A stretch of 64,000 bases of DNA from Porphyromonadaceae bacterium UBA7555. GTDB taxonomy: Bacteria > Bacteroidota > Bacteroidia > Bacteroidales > Muribaculaceae. The DNA lies in NCBI GenBank assembly GCA_002478045.1, contig DLLT01000053.1, forward strand, positions 1 through 64,000, in the 5' to 3' direction. The notes below the pieces were generated by a model. The model had not been told where the DNA came from, did no database searches, and worked only from the letters and a program-made list of their open reading frames with translations. Below are positions 43,681 to 52,514 of the stretch, piece after piece (within the stretch, counting starts at the first letter, position 1; each line of letters starts with the position of its first letter). The position numbers and the translations under genes were made by a program.

Positions 43681-45207
43681 ATGTTTAGCAACATTCTGAT
43701 ATACTTCGTAGTCATCCCGCTGGTAATGATGGCTGGACTGGCTCTGAGCAAAAACATCAAGCAGATACGCGCCGTAGCCGTAGCCGGGTCCTCGGCACTG
43801 ATAGCCCTATCCGTGTACCTGCTCGTCGAATACCTGCAACAGCGTGCCGCCGGAGCCACCGATCCAATGCTCTTCGTAGGGTCTTGGGAGTGGTTTAAGC
43901 CGCTTAACATTCACCTCGCCGTCGGCGTCGACGGTATATCTATAGCTATGCTGCTGCTGTCAAGCATCATCGTCTTCGCCGGCAGCTTCGCATCATGGAA
44001 AATCGAGCAACCCAAGGCATTCTTCCTGTGGCTCATACTTCTGTCCACCGGCGTCTTCGGCTTCTTCATCAGCATCGACCTCTTCACAATGTTCATGTTC
44101 TACGAAGTCGCCCTCATCCCCATGTACCTCCTTATCGGCGTTTGGGGCTCAGGGCGCAAGAACTACTCGGCAATGAAGCTGACCCTGATGCTCATGGGCG
44201 GCTCGGCCTTCTTGATGCTCGGCCTAATCGGCATATACTACCACAGCGCGCCCGAAGGGCAGCCCCTGACTTGGAACATCCTCGAAATCGTCCAAAACGG
44301 AGCCATCTCCCACGGCTGGCAGACATTCCTGTTCCCGATGACCTTCGTAGGCTTCGGCGTACTGGGCGCGATGTTCCCCTTCCATACATGGTCGCCTGAC
44401 GGCCACGCCTCGGCCCCCACGGCAGTATCCATGCTTCACGCCGGCGTACTTATGAAGCTCGGTGGATACGGCTGCTTCCGCGTCGCCATATATTTGATGC
44501 CCGAAGCCGCCAACGAACTGGCTTGGATATTCCTTATCCTCACCGGCATCTCCATAGTCTACGGTGCATTCAGCGCCTGTGTACAGACCGACCTCAAGTA
44601 CATCAATGCCTACTCCTCGGTATCCCACTGCGGCATGGTACTCTTTGCAATACTGATGCTCAATACCACAGCAATGACCGGTGCAGTTATGCAGATGCTT
44701 TCGCACGGCTTGATGACAGCCCTCTTCTTTGCTCTCATCGGTATGATCTACGGACGTACACACACCCGCGACATCCGACAGATGGGCGGACTGATGCGCA
44801 TTATGCCTTACTTGGCCGTATGCTACGTCATCGCCGGTATGGCCTCGCTCGGTCTACCCGGCCTTAGCGGCTTCGTGGCCGAAATGACCATCTTCGTCGG
44901 ATCGTTCCAGCACGCCGACCTCTTCCACCGCATATTTACCATTGTGGCCTGCGCATCCATCGTCATCACAGCCGTGTACATCCTTCGCGTTGTCGGCAAA
45001 CTGCTCTTCGGCCCGGTACAAGACAAACATCACCTGTCGCTCACCGATGCAACATGGTGGGAACGCCTCTCCACGGTTACGCTCACTGTATGCGTAGCCG
45101 CCATAGGTTGCTTCCCCAACTTCTTCGCCGACCTCATCCGCAGTACATTCTCCGTTGACATCTTCAGCGTTTTGGGTATGACACCCGTAATACCGGGCGT
45201 AGGATGA
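43681..45207 (+). CDS. nuoM: Complex I subunit M (antiporter-like)
   Basis: 508 aa with about 14 helices. Markers: FFISIDLFTMFMFYEVALIP with the conserved Glu, FPFHTWSPDGHASAPTAVSM, and MLHAGVLMKLGGYGCFR. Part of the proton-pumping arm between NuoL and NuoN. Confidence 0.97.
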   Translation: MFSNILIYFVVIPLVMMAGLALSKNIKQIRAVAVAGSSALIALSVYLLVEYLQQRAAGATDPMLFVGSWEWFKPLNIHLAVGVDGISIAMLLLSSIIVFAGSFASWKIEQPKAFFLWLILLSTGVFGFFISIDLFTMFMFYEVALIPMYLLIGVWGSGRKNYSAMKLTLMLMGGSAFLMLGLIGIYYHSAPEGQPLTWNILEIVQNGAISHGWQTFLFPMTFVGFGVLGAMFPFHTWSPDGHASAPTAVSMLHAGVLMKLGGYGCFRVAIYLMPEAANELAWIFLILTGISIVYGAFSACVQTDLKYINAYSSVSHCGMVLFAILMLNTTAMTGAVMQMLSHGLMTALFFALIGMIYGRTHTRDIRQMGGLMRIMPYLAVCYVIAGMASLGLPGLSGFVAEMTIFVGSFQHADLFHRIFTIVACASIVITAVYILRVVGKLLFGPVQDKHHLSLTDATWWERLSTVTLTVCVAAIGCFPNFFADLIRSTFSVDIFSVLGMTPVIPGVG

Positions 45208-45256
45208 ACATTGATATAACGACATTATTCAGCATCCACATATAGCATACTTAGCA

Positions 45257-46735
45257 ATGGATTACTCACAGTTTTTAGCAATGAAGCAAGAGATCGGACT
45301 CATCGTAGTCTTCCTCTTGGTCTTCCTCTACGACACCTTTATGCCCAAGAAAGCACAAGGGGCTCTACCCATTGTCGCCATTATCGGTATGGTAGCCCTC
45401 ACCGTCTTGGGACTCTGCTCCTGCATGCTCGGCTCGGGCGAATTCACTTCAGCTTTCGCCGGTATGTACGAGACCTCACCCGAAATTTCAGCCATCAAGA
45501 CCATCCTAAATATAGGCGTAATCATCGTGCTGGTACAGTCGCTCAAATGGGCCAACGGCGAACTGATGATAGTACGCCGCGGCGAGTTCTTCGAGTTGTT
45601 ACTCGTGACACTCTTCGGCATGTACCTCATGATTTCGGCACGTCACTTCCTGGTATTCATCATCGGCCTCGAAAGCGCCTCGCTGCCTCTTGCAGCTATG
45701 GTCGCCCTCGACAAAAATCGTTACGAAAGCCACGAAGCCGCCGTCAAGTACATTCTTACCGCCGTATTCTCATCAGCTATATTCCTGATGGGTCTGAGCT
45801 TTGTATACGCGCTCACCGGCTCGTTGTACTTCGATAAAATATACCTCGCCATCAGCGGCGTCAACTCCACCATGCTCATCCTGGCCTTGGCCTTCGTCAT
45901 CTCCGGCATAGGCTTCAAACTGTCACTCGTGCCCTTCCACCTCTGGACGGCCGATGTATATCAGGGAGCTCCCACTTCGGTCACCGCCTACCTCAGCGTC
46001 ATATCCAAAGGCGCGGCAGCTTTCGCCTTCATGTGCGTGCTTGCACAGGCTTTCGGCAACATCTACAGCCAAGTTTGGGAATGGATGCTGTACACACTCA
46101 TCATCCTGACCATCACCGTAGGCAACCTCTTTGCCATACGCCAGCGCAACATCAAGCGCTTCCTGGCATTCTCGTCCATATCGCAGGCCGGATACATTAT
46201 GCTCGGCATCATCGCCCACAACGTCATGGGCACCGCCGCAATGATGTATTACATTCTGGTATACATCTTCTCCAACCTCGCAGCCTTCGGCGTCATCGCC
46301 GCCATCGAGAACTTCTCCGGCAAGGTATCCATTGATGACTACCGCGGACTGTCCAAGACCAATCCCCGACTGTCGTTTGCAATGATGCTGGCCATGTTCT
46401 CCCTCGCCGGCATCCCGCCCTTCGCAGGCTTCTTCAGCAAATTCTTCATCTTCACCGCAGCCATCAACCAAGGCAGCATTGCAATCTACGTACTGGTGCT
46501 CATCGCCCTCATCAACACCATCATTTCCCTGTACTACTATCTTCTGGTGGTCAAGGCAATGTATATCAGCGAAGAGCCTTGTCAGATCAAACGATTCCGC
46601 TCGGCATTCTCCGAGCGCCTCGGCCTCGTGATTACCGTCGGCGGCATCCTGCTGCTCGGCATCGTAAGCCCCGTATACGACTGGCTGCTCGGCGTTGCAG
46701 GCGACAGCATCTTCAACGTATACTTCATCCAATAA
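45257..46735 (+). CDS. nuoN: Complex I subunit N (antiporter-like)
   Basis: 492 aa. Markers: VFIIGLESASLPLAAMVALD with its Glu, VPFHLWTADVYQGAPTSVTA, and FSLAGIPPFAGFFSKFFIF. Last gene of the supercluster; a strong terminator lies 23 bp after its stop. No nuoE, nuoF or nuoG is found on either side. Confidence 0.97.
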   Translation: MDYSQFLAMKQEIGLIVVFLLVFLYDTFMPKKAQGALPIVAIIGMVALTVLGLCSCMLGSGEFTSAFAGMYETSPEISAIKTILNIGVIIVLVQSLKWANGELMIVRRGEFFELLLVTLFGMYLMISARHFLVFIIGLESASLPLAAMVALDKNRYESHEAAVKYILTAVFSSAIFLMGLSFVYALTGSLYFDKIYLAISGVNSTMLILALAFVISGIGFKLSLVPFHLWTADVYQGAPTSVTAYLSVISKGAAAFAFMCVLAQAFGNIYSQVWEWMLYTLIILTITVGNLFAIRQRNIKRFLAFSSISQAGYIMLGIIAHNVMGTAAMMYYILVYIFSNLAAFGVIAAIENFSGKVSIDDYRGLSKTNPRLSFAMMLAMFSLAGIPPFAGFFSKFFIFTAAINQGSIAIYVLVLIALINTIISLYYYLLVVKAMYISEEPCQIKRFRSAFSERLGLVITVGGILLLGIVSPVYDWLLGVAGDSIFNVYFIQ

Positions 46736-46758
46736 GCGAGTAATCCCCATACATACGA

Positions 46759-46790
46759 CGAGCGACCGGTTCTTATGAATCGGTCGCTCG
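46759..46790 (+). terminator. Strong terminator of the nuo-atp supercluster
   Basis: 14-bp stem (46759-46772 with 46777-46790; one G-T wobble) with the tetraloop TTAT, followed by CTATTT. It directly follows nuoN and is the first strong hairpin after nuoA noticed between genes on this strand. Confidence 0.88.
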
Positions 46791-46879
46791 CTATTTAACC
46801 ACTCCGCAACAGACGGCTATTAGTCTTCCGTTGCAGACGGCTAAAAATGGGTCTAAACGGTTATGCAAACATCTGTCGA

Positions 46880-47722
46880 TTAGTGAGCCTTCGCACGCTT
46901 GAGCCGAGAATAAGCAGCAGCCATGCGCGTGTGGTAGCCGCGAGCAGCGTATGACGGACCATTATAGCCACGGGCAAAAGCACTCCAATTGCGCGCTTGT
47001 AACGCCGGTAAGAGTCCCGATTTGCGTACAAAGGTAGCGAAAAGTTCCAGCTGGTCGCGCTCGCTGCGCGACATCAGTCGCACAAACTCGTCCGGGCTGT
47101 CCGCTCCGCACTTTTTCCAATTGAACCCGCCGATTTGGAACATCCCCCAAAACGTGCCTTGTATTGCCGAAAGATCGTGTATGGTGCGTGCCGCATCCAG
47201 ACGTGCTTGCTGGCCGGCTTGCTGCGAACCATAGCGCGCCGAATTAGGACGTGCAAACACAACCGAATGGCTGCGTCTGTACTTGCCCAAAGCCACACCG
47301 TTGCGAGCGGCAAAACGACGGAACATACTCAGGTCGAAATTGATCAGCGGCTTACCTTCGGACCAAAAACCTTGGTGCGTCTTGCCGGCTTCAATTTCGA
47401 CTACGGCCTTAATGGCGGCCACCTCGACATCCATCTCGGCCGCTACCTCGACAAAATCATCTTCGGTCAGACGCCCGTGCCTGTACTCGGGCGCAAGTTC
47501 CAACGGTATTGTGTCGCCATCAACACCGATGGTATACCTAAGCACGTCCGAAGGCTCGATTTTGTCGGCACGTAAGGTGTCGGTAGCGGCAGACGTAGTC
47601 TTAGTTCTCACACTCTTGGAATGGGCACCCTTGGCATTGTGCCGTGGACGCGAAGCCGACAGCGCCGATAGTGCCGACAGCGTCACCGCGGCCGAGACAA
47701 GTATGCAATAATGTAGTTTCAT
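46880..47722 (-). CDS. Exported N-acetylmuramidase-like protein
   Basis: 280 aa with a signal peptide (about 1-22), a low-complexity basic linker (to about 60) and a C-terminal domain of the N-acetylmuramidase (DUF3380) type. Markers: LKAVVEIEAG-like IKAVVEIEAGKTHQGFW with the probable catalytic Glu, GTFWGMFQIGGFNWKKCG, and FARGYNGPSYAARGYHTRMA at the end. It would cut peptidoglycan glycan strands in the periplasm. It stands alone; a 7-bp hairpin lies just upstream of its start. Confidence 0.85.
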   Translation of the reverse strand: MKLHYCILVSAAVTLSALSALSASRPRHNAKGAHSKSVRTKTTSAATDTLRADKIEPSDVLRYTIGVDGDTIPLELAPEYRHGRLTEDDFVEVAAEMDVEVAAIKAVVEIEAGKTHQGFWSEGKPLINFDLSMFRRFAARNGVALGKYRRSHSVVFARPNSARYGSQQAGQQARLDAARTIHDLSAIQGTFWGMFQIGGFNWKKCGADSPDEFVRLMSRSERDQLELFATFVRKSGLLPALQARNWSAFARGYNGPSYAARGYHTRMAAAYSRLKRAKAH

Positions 47723-47739
47723 GGACTAATTGGTATTGG

Positions 47740-47759
47740 GCGCCTGTCTAAGCAGGCGC
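47740..47759 (-). other. Hairpin before the muramidase start
   Basis: Perfect 7-bp stem GCGCCTG/CAGGCGC with a 6-nt loop, ending 17 bases from the muramidase start codon. It may lie in that gene's 5' UTR near the ribosome site, or be part of the end of the pepD transcript. Confidence 0.4.
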
Positions 47760-47766
47760 AGGACTC

Positions 47767-47820
47767 AAAAAAACAAAAAAAACATCCGTGCTGTCTGACG
47801 AAGGTCTCGGCACGGATGTT
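47767..47820 (-). terminator. Intrinsic terminator of pepD
   Basis: Perfect 11-bp stem (AACATCCGTGC 47781-47791, GCACGGATGTT 47810-47820), 14 bases after the pepD stop, followed on the minus strand by a long T tract (47780-47767, broken by one G). Confidence 0.92.
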
Positions 47821-47833
47821 TTTGTCTATACTA

Positions 47834-49294
47834 TCAATCTTTGAGGTCGGCGACCTTTTCGATGGTGCGGCGCAGCTGGCCCCAGAAACGTTCGACAGCG
47901 GGAATATTCATACGCTCGCTGGGCGAGTGTACGCCCTGCAATGTCGGGCCGAAGGAAGCCATATCCAGATGCGGATACTTCTGCAGGAACAGACCGCATT
48001 CCAGGCCGGCGTGTATGGCCATGATGGCGGGCTTGATACCGTAGAGCTCCTCGTAAGCATCCGAAGCAATCTTCATGATGCGCGAGTTGAGGTTGGGTGC
48101 CCATCCGGGGTATCCGTCTCCGTGCGTCACTGTGGCGCCGGCGAGGGTGAACACAGCTTCGACGCGGTGTGCGATATCCCACTTGCGAGATTCTACAGAC
48201 GAGCGTTGCGAGGTGGTCACGAGGATTTCCTCATCGGGACGCATCTTGACACTTGCCAGGTTGGTGGAGGTCTCTACAAGGCCTTTGATTTCGCGGCTCA
48301 TCGAAATCACTCCGTGAGGTGCCGAATACAGTGCGTCTATAAGGCGACGTGTCGTGTCTTCGTCCACAGCCATCTCGGGACGGTCCACGCTGTCGAGCGT
48401 AAACTCGATGGTCGGCTCAAGGTCTTTATACTCGTTCTTGACTTCTGCTACATAGCGGTTGAAGGCGGCTACGACCTTCTCTTTGCCGGCTGTATTGACG
48501 CCGAAGATTGCATGAGCTGCACGCGGAATGGCGTTGCGCAGATTGCCGCCATCAATTTCGCACAAGGACAATTCATGCTCTTTGCTCAGTGCCCACAGGA
48601 AGCGAGCCAGCAGTTGTACCGCATTGGCGCGTCCCAGGTGTATATCGCCGCCGGAGTGTCCGCCGAGACCCTTGCTGATGTCGAATTTGAAGTAATGGAA
48701 GTCGGTGGGCGCAAACGAACGTTTGTACTTGAATACGCAAGTGGTATCCACACCGCCGGCACATCCTACGAAGATCTGGGCATCGTCCTCGGAGTCAAGG
48801 TTGAGCAGGATGCTGCCGTGTATCATATCATCGCCGAGGTTGTACGCACCGGTAAGACCGGTTTCTTCGTCTACCGTGAAGAGGGCTTCCAAAGGACCAT
48901 GTACAAGATTCTCGTCTGTAAGGGCGGCAAGTGCGCCGGCAATACCTATACCGTTGTCAGCGCCCAGAGTGGTGCCATCGGCATGCAGCCATTCGCCGTC
49001 GACGATGGTGGTGATGGGGTTGTTTTCGAAGTCGAAAGACTTGTCGTTGCTCTCGCATACCATATCCATGTGCGCCTGAAGGATGATGCCTGGAGCCTGC
49101 TCGTGGCCTGGCGTCGCCGGTTTGCTCATCAGGACATTACCTACAGCGTCTGTCTTGGCAGCTAAGCCGTGCTTGGCGGCAAAGTCCAGTAGGAACTGAC
49201 GAATCTTACCCTCCTTCTTGGATGGACGGGGGACCTTGGTGATTTGGTCGAAGATGCCGAAAACCTCGGCCGGTTTCAAATCTTTTATTGTCAT
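47834..49294 (-). CDS. pepD: Aminoacyl-histidine dipeptidase (M20 family)
   Basis: 486-aa cytosolic metallopeptidase that splits Xaa-His and other dipeptides. Metal-site and catalytic motifs are complete: LQAHMDMVCE (His, Asp), LGADNGIGIA (bridging Asp), TVDEETGLTG (catalytic Glu pair), NLDSEDD, and the C-terminal MAIHAGLECGLF. The inserted dimer domain starts with GLGGHSGGDIHLGRANAVQL. Monocistronic, with its own terminator. Confidence 0.96.
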   Translation of the reverse strand: MTIKDLKPAEVFGIFDQITKVPRPSKKEGKIRQFLLDFAAKHGLAAKTDAVGNVLMSKPATPGHEQAPGIILQAHMDMVCESNDKSFDFENNPITTIVDGEWLHADGTTLGADNGIGIAGALAALTDENLVHGPLEALFTVDEETGLTGAYNLGDDMIHGSILLNLDSEDDAQIFVGCAGGVDTTCVFKYKRSFAPTDFHYFKFDISKGLGGHSGGDIHLGRANAVQLLARFLWALSKEHELSLCEIDGGNLRNAIPRAAHAIFGVNTAGKEKVVAAFNRYVAEVKNEYKDLEPTIEFTLDSVDRPEMAVDEDTTRRLIDALYSAPHGVISMSREIKGLVETSTNLASVKMRPDEEILVTTSQRSSVESRKWDIAHRVEAVFTLAGATVTHGDGYPGWAPNLNSRIMKIASDAYEELYGIKPAIMAIHAGLECGLFLQKYPHLDMASFGPTLQGVHSPSERMNIPAVERFWGQLRRTIEKVADLKD

Positions 49295-49488
49295 AATGGT
49301 ATTTGTTTTGGGGTATATAACTCGTATTGAATTATGCCGGCCTCGTAGGCCTTACGCGCATGGCATTTGTAAAGATTGTTAAAATCGCGCGTATTTCGCC
49401 CCCTAAATTACAAAATAAAATTGATATATAGCTAAATTCCGCCCTAACTTTATTAAATTTGCATATCCAAACGCAAGACATAGGCATT
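49295..49488 (+). promoter_or_regulatory. Divergent gap pepD / small membrane gene
   Basis: TAAATTTG at 49454-49461 fits the -7 consensus and would start a transcript near 49468, 20 bases before the ATG of the small gene. No -33 TTG at normal spacing was found and no -7 box was recognised for pepD. Confidence 0.5.
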
Positions 49489-49659
49489 ATGCGACTGTTG
49501 ATACTGACAATGATACTGCTGCTGGCGGCACTTCTGCTGCTGGGTATACGCGTATTGTTTGTCCGCGGAGGTCGCTTCCCGTCGTCACACGTACACGACA
49601 ACGAAGCCCTGCGCCGTCGCGGCCTGGACTGCGCCACTCATGAAAAAGAATCTAAATAA
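49489..49659 (+). CDS. Small conserved-looking membrane protein
   Basis: 56 aa from the ATG at 49489: one membrane helix (LLILTMILLLAALLLLGIRV) followed by a short basic tail (GGRFPSSHVHDNEALRRRGL, then Asp-Cys). The tail resembles a motif of small Bacteroidetes membrane proteins of unknown function with a terminal Cys. It is followed 30 bp later by a Skp-like lipoprotein gene and is probably co-transcribed. A start 10 codons earlier is less likely, as it would include promoter-proximal sequence. Confidence 0.75.
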   Translation: MRLLILTMILLLAALLLLGIRVLFVRGGRFPSSHVHDNEALRRRGLDCATHEKESK

Positions 49660-49689
49660 TCACACATATAAACTATCTAAAAGCCAAAA

Positions 49690-50304
49690 ATGAAAACAAT
49701 CCTTTATGCCGTTGCGATACTCGCATTAGGAGCCACCACCGCATGCGGAGGCAACGGCGAAGCCGATGCCAAGAGCGACTCGCTCAAAGTCACCCCCGTC
49801 AAGAAAGTTAAGGCCGAATCTTTTGCCGCCACCACCAATATACGCTATATCGACCGCGACACGCTGCTTTTTAAGTTTGACTACGCACGCCACACTATGG
49901 ACGAGTGCCACCAGATAGCCGTAGCATTGCAGCAGTACCAGAACGAACTTGGTGCACAACTCCAGAGCAAGCAAAACGCCATTCAGGAAAAAGCCAAGAA
50001 CAACGGATACCTCAGCGAAGCCAGCTACAACGCCGACCTCAAGGAATTGCAAAACCTCGACCGCAGCCTCCAAAACCGCTATGCAGCACGCGCCGACAAG
50101 GACAACCGCCGCATCAACGAACTCACCAAGGCCGCCAGCGATTATATTGACAACTTCTTGATCGAATACAACAAGACCAAGAAATACGATGCCATACTTG
50201 ACCGCGCCGCCGGTCTGTACTTCAATCCGGCACTCGACATCACCGACGAAGTTGTCAAAGCCCTCAACGAAGCCTACAACAAGGCTCAGGAGGATAAAAA
50301 ATAA
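49690..50304 (+). CDS. Skp/OmpH-like lipoprotein
   Basis: 204 aa. Lipoprotein signal (MKTILYAVAILALGATTACG), short linker, then the OmpH/Skp pattern: a beta strand (IRYIDRDTLL), long charged helices with a coiled coil (about 85-150), and the closing beta region KKYDAILDRAAGLYFNPALD with DITDEVVKALNEAY. Skp proteins chaperone outer-membrane proteins in the periplasm; this copy appears membrane-tethered by lipid. Confidence 0.82.
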   Translation: MKTILYAVAILALGATTACGGNGEADAKSDSLKVTPVKKVKAESFAATTNIRYIDRDTLLFKFDYARHTMDECHQIAVALQQYQNELGAQLQSKQNAIQEKAKNNGYLSEASYNADLKELQNLDRSLQNRYAARADKDNRRINELTKAASDYIDNFLIEYNKTKKYDAILDRAAGLYFNPALDITDEVVKALNEAYNKAQEDKK

Positions 50305-50390
50305 CCTCTACAATATCCGGTGCAGGACTACTGCGCCACTTCACACTTTGGACCGGCAGTCCGCGCCGCCTTTCAATATAACACTACAAG

Positions 50391-51158
50391 ATGACTACAC
50401 AAGCCAAAGCCGACACCCTCGTAATCATACCGATGTACAACGAGAAGGAAAATGCGGCCGCCATCATTGATGCCGTACTGGCACTTGACACGCCTTTCGA
50501 CATCCTCGTGATTGACGACAACTCGCCCGACGGCACCGCCGCCATCGTGCGCAAAAAAATGGGCGAACACCCCGGGCGCGTAGACATCATCGAACGCGCG
50601 GGCAAACTCGGCCTCGGCACTGCCTATATCGAAGGCTTCCGCTGGGGCTTGGCTCACGGATATGAGTACATCTGCGAAATGGACGCCGACTTTTCGCACA
50701 ATCCCAAGGACCTGCCGCGACTGCGCCAAGCCCTGGTAAGCGGACAAGGCGATGTCGCCGTCGGCTCGCGGTATCTCACCGGAGTCAACGTCGTCAATTG
50801 GCCCATGGGACGCGTACTGATGTCCTATTATGCCTCCAAATATGTGCGCATAGTCACCGGACTGCACGTGCGCGATACCACCGCCGGATTTGTATGCTAC
50901 CGCGCCGAAGTACTGCGAGCCATGAACCTGGATGCGATACACTTCAAAGGCTACGCTTTCCAAATTGAGATGAAATATACAGCACACGTACTGGGATTTC
51001 GCATCACCGAGGTGCCCATAGTCTTTGTCAACCGTGTTCTCGGAACTTCCAAGATGAATTCGGGCATCTTCGGCGAAGCCCTTTTCGGTGTCATCAAGCT
51101 CAAATGGTGGGGCGCCACCGGCCGCATCAAAAAACGTCACGCCGCCACACGGCAATGA
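50391..51158 (+). CDS. Polyprenol-phosphate mannosyltransferase-like GT2 (Dpm1-like)
   Basis: 255-aa soluble GT2 enzyme. Motifs: IPMYNEKENA at the N-terminus, DDNSPDGTA, DADFSHNP (metal-binding DxD-like), and VGSRYLTG. There is no C-terminal membrane domain, as in the soluble class. It would transfer a sugar, probably mannose, from GDP-sugar to polyprenyl phosphate for envelope glycosylation. It is followed by pyrC after 45 bp. Confidence 0.88.
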   Translation: MTTQAKADTLVIIPMYNEKENAAAIIDAVLALDTPFDILVIDDNSPDGTAAIVRKKMGEHPGRVDIIERAGKLGLGTAYIEGFRWGLAHGYEYICEMDADFSHNPKDLPRLRQALVSGQGDVAVGSRYLTGVNVVNWPMGRVLMSYYASKYVRIVTGLHVRDTTAGFVCYRAEVLRAMNLDAIHFKGYAFQIEMKYTAHVLGFRITEVPIVFVNRVLGTSKMNSGIFGEALFGVIKLKWWGATGRIKKRHAATRQ

Positions 51159-51203
51159 TAGCCCGGTGAAGTGTGACCATCTGCGTAGAAAGCAGAAGAA
51201 ACA

Positions 51204-52514
51204 ATGACAACTTTACTGTATAATGCATCCGTTGCCGGAGCCCCCGAAGGGACTCCGGCATACGTGTATATAGACGGAGACATAATCGGCGAGATAGGCC
51301 TCGGCACACCTCCGCCCGGGATGGTTGCGAACGAGCGTACCGACTGCGCCGGCGACCTGCTCATACCCGGAGCCATAGACTGCCATGTACACACTCGCGA
51401 CCCGGGATTAACACACAAGGGAGATATAGCCTCCGAAACCGCTGCCGCACGCGCCGGAGGCGTCACCTCTATAATGGATATGCCCAATACGGTGCCGCCA
51501 ACGACAACTATGGATCTGATACGCGCCAAGATGGACCGTGCCGCCCGGGTCGCCAATGCCAATTACGCCTTCTTCATCGGCGCCGCCGGCGCTACCAATC
51601 TCGAAGATTTGGCTCACGCCGATTACCGCATCGTCCCGGGCATCAAACTTTTTATGGGGTCATCCACCGGTAATATGCTCGTGGATAAGGACGATGACCT
51701 GAGACGCCTCTTTGACCTGGCGGCATCGCTGGACGTCATCATCGTAGTCCATGCCGAAGACGAGAACATCATTGCCGCCAACCGCGCACGCATATCCGCG
51801 CTATATGGCAACGCCGAAGTCCCGGTACGGATGCACCGCGAAATACGTCCGGCCGAAGCCTGCCTGCGTGCCACCGAACGCGCCATCGCACTTGCCAGGC
51901 AATACGGCACTCGGCTGCATATCGCACACGTCACCACCGCCGACGAGGCGGCATTACTCTCCGACCAACCGCTATCGCCGTCCAAGCGTATCACCGCCGA
52001 AGTATCACCGCATCATCTGCTGTGGTGTGCCGAGGAAGACGGCGACAACCCGCGTATGAAGATGAATCCGGCCATCAAGACCGCTGCCGACCGCGAAGCC
52101 CTGCGTCACGCCGTCATCGACGGGCGCATCGACATCATCGCCACCGACCATGCGCCACACCTCTTGGCCGAAAAGGCCGGCGGAGCATTACGCGCCGCCT
52201 CTGGCGCTCCGATGGTGCAATTCTCAGTCCCGGCTATGCTCGGGCTCTTTGATACAGACACCGTCGTACGTCTTATGTGCCACAACCCGGCGCAGCTCTA
52301 CGGCATACGACGGCGCGGCAGCATCGCACCGGGTATGTATGCAGACATCGCACGCATACGCCGCGTCACGCCCTATACCGTGCACGATGCGGACGTGGTG
52401 TCGCGCTGTGCATGGACTCCGATGGATGGTCGAGCACTCCGATACCGCGTCATTGACACTTGGCTCAACGGCAGTCGACACGGCAAGGCTATGCCCCTCG
52501 AATTTGCACGATAA
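51204..52514 (+). CDS. pyrC: Dihydroorotase
   Basis: 436-aa zinc amidohydrolase of pyrimidine synthesis. Active-site motifs: DCHVHTRDPGLTHKGDI (metal His pair), the carboxylated Lys in GIKLFMGSS, VHAEDENI, HIAHVTT and the catalytic Asp in IATDHAPH. Length fits the type I branch. The stop codon shares one base with the start of the dihydrouridine synthase gene. Confidence 0.95.
   Translation: MTTLLYNASVAGAPEGTPAYVYIDGDIIGEIGLGTPPPGMVANERTDCAGDLLIPGAIDCHVHTRDPGLTHKGDIASETAAARAGGVTSIMDMPNTVPPTTTMDLIRAKMDRAARVANANYAFFIGAAGATNLEDLAHADYRIVPGIKLFMGSSTGNMLVDKDDDLRRLFDLAASLDVIIVVHAEDENIIAANRARISALYGNAEVPVRMHREIRPAEACLRATERAIALARQYGTRLHIAHVTTADEAALLSDQPLSPSKRITAEVSPHHLLWCAEEDGDNPRMKMNPAIKTAADREALRHAVIDGRIDIIATDHAPHLLAEKAGGALRAASGAPMVQFSVPAMLGLFDTDTVVRLMCHNPAQLYGIRRRGSIAPGMYADIARIRRVTPYTVHDADVVSRCAWTPMDGRALRYRVIDTWLNGSRHGKAMPLEFAR

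Noticed and set aside
46810..46843. Direct repeat CAGACGGCTA, two copies 24 bases apart
   Set aside because: Too short, only two copies, and no neighbouring signal; could be chance.
47816..49165. 449-codon open frame on the plus strand
   Set aside because: It lies fully antisense to pepD, whose metal-site motifs are complete. The frame is open because of biased codon use in the real gene.
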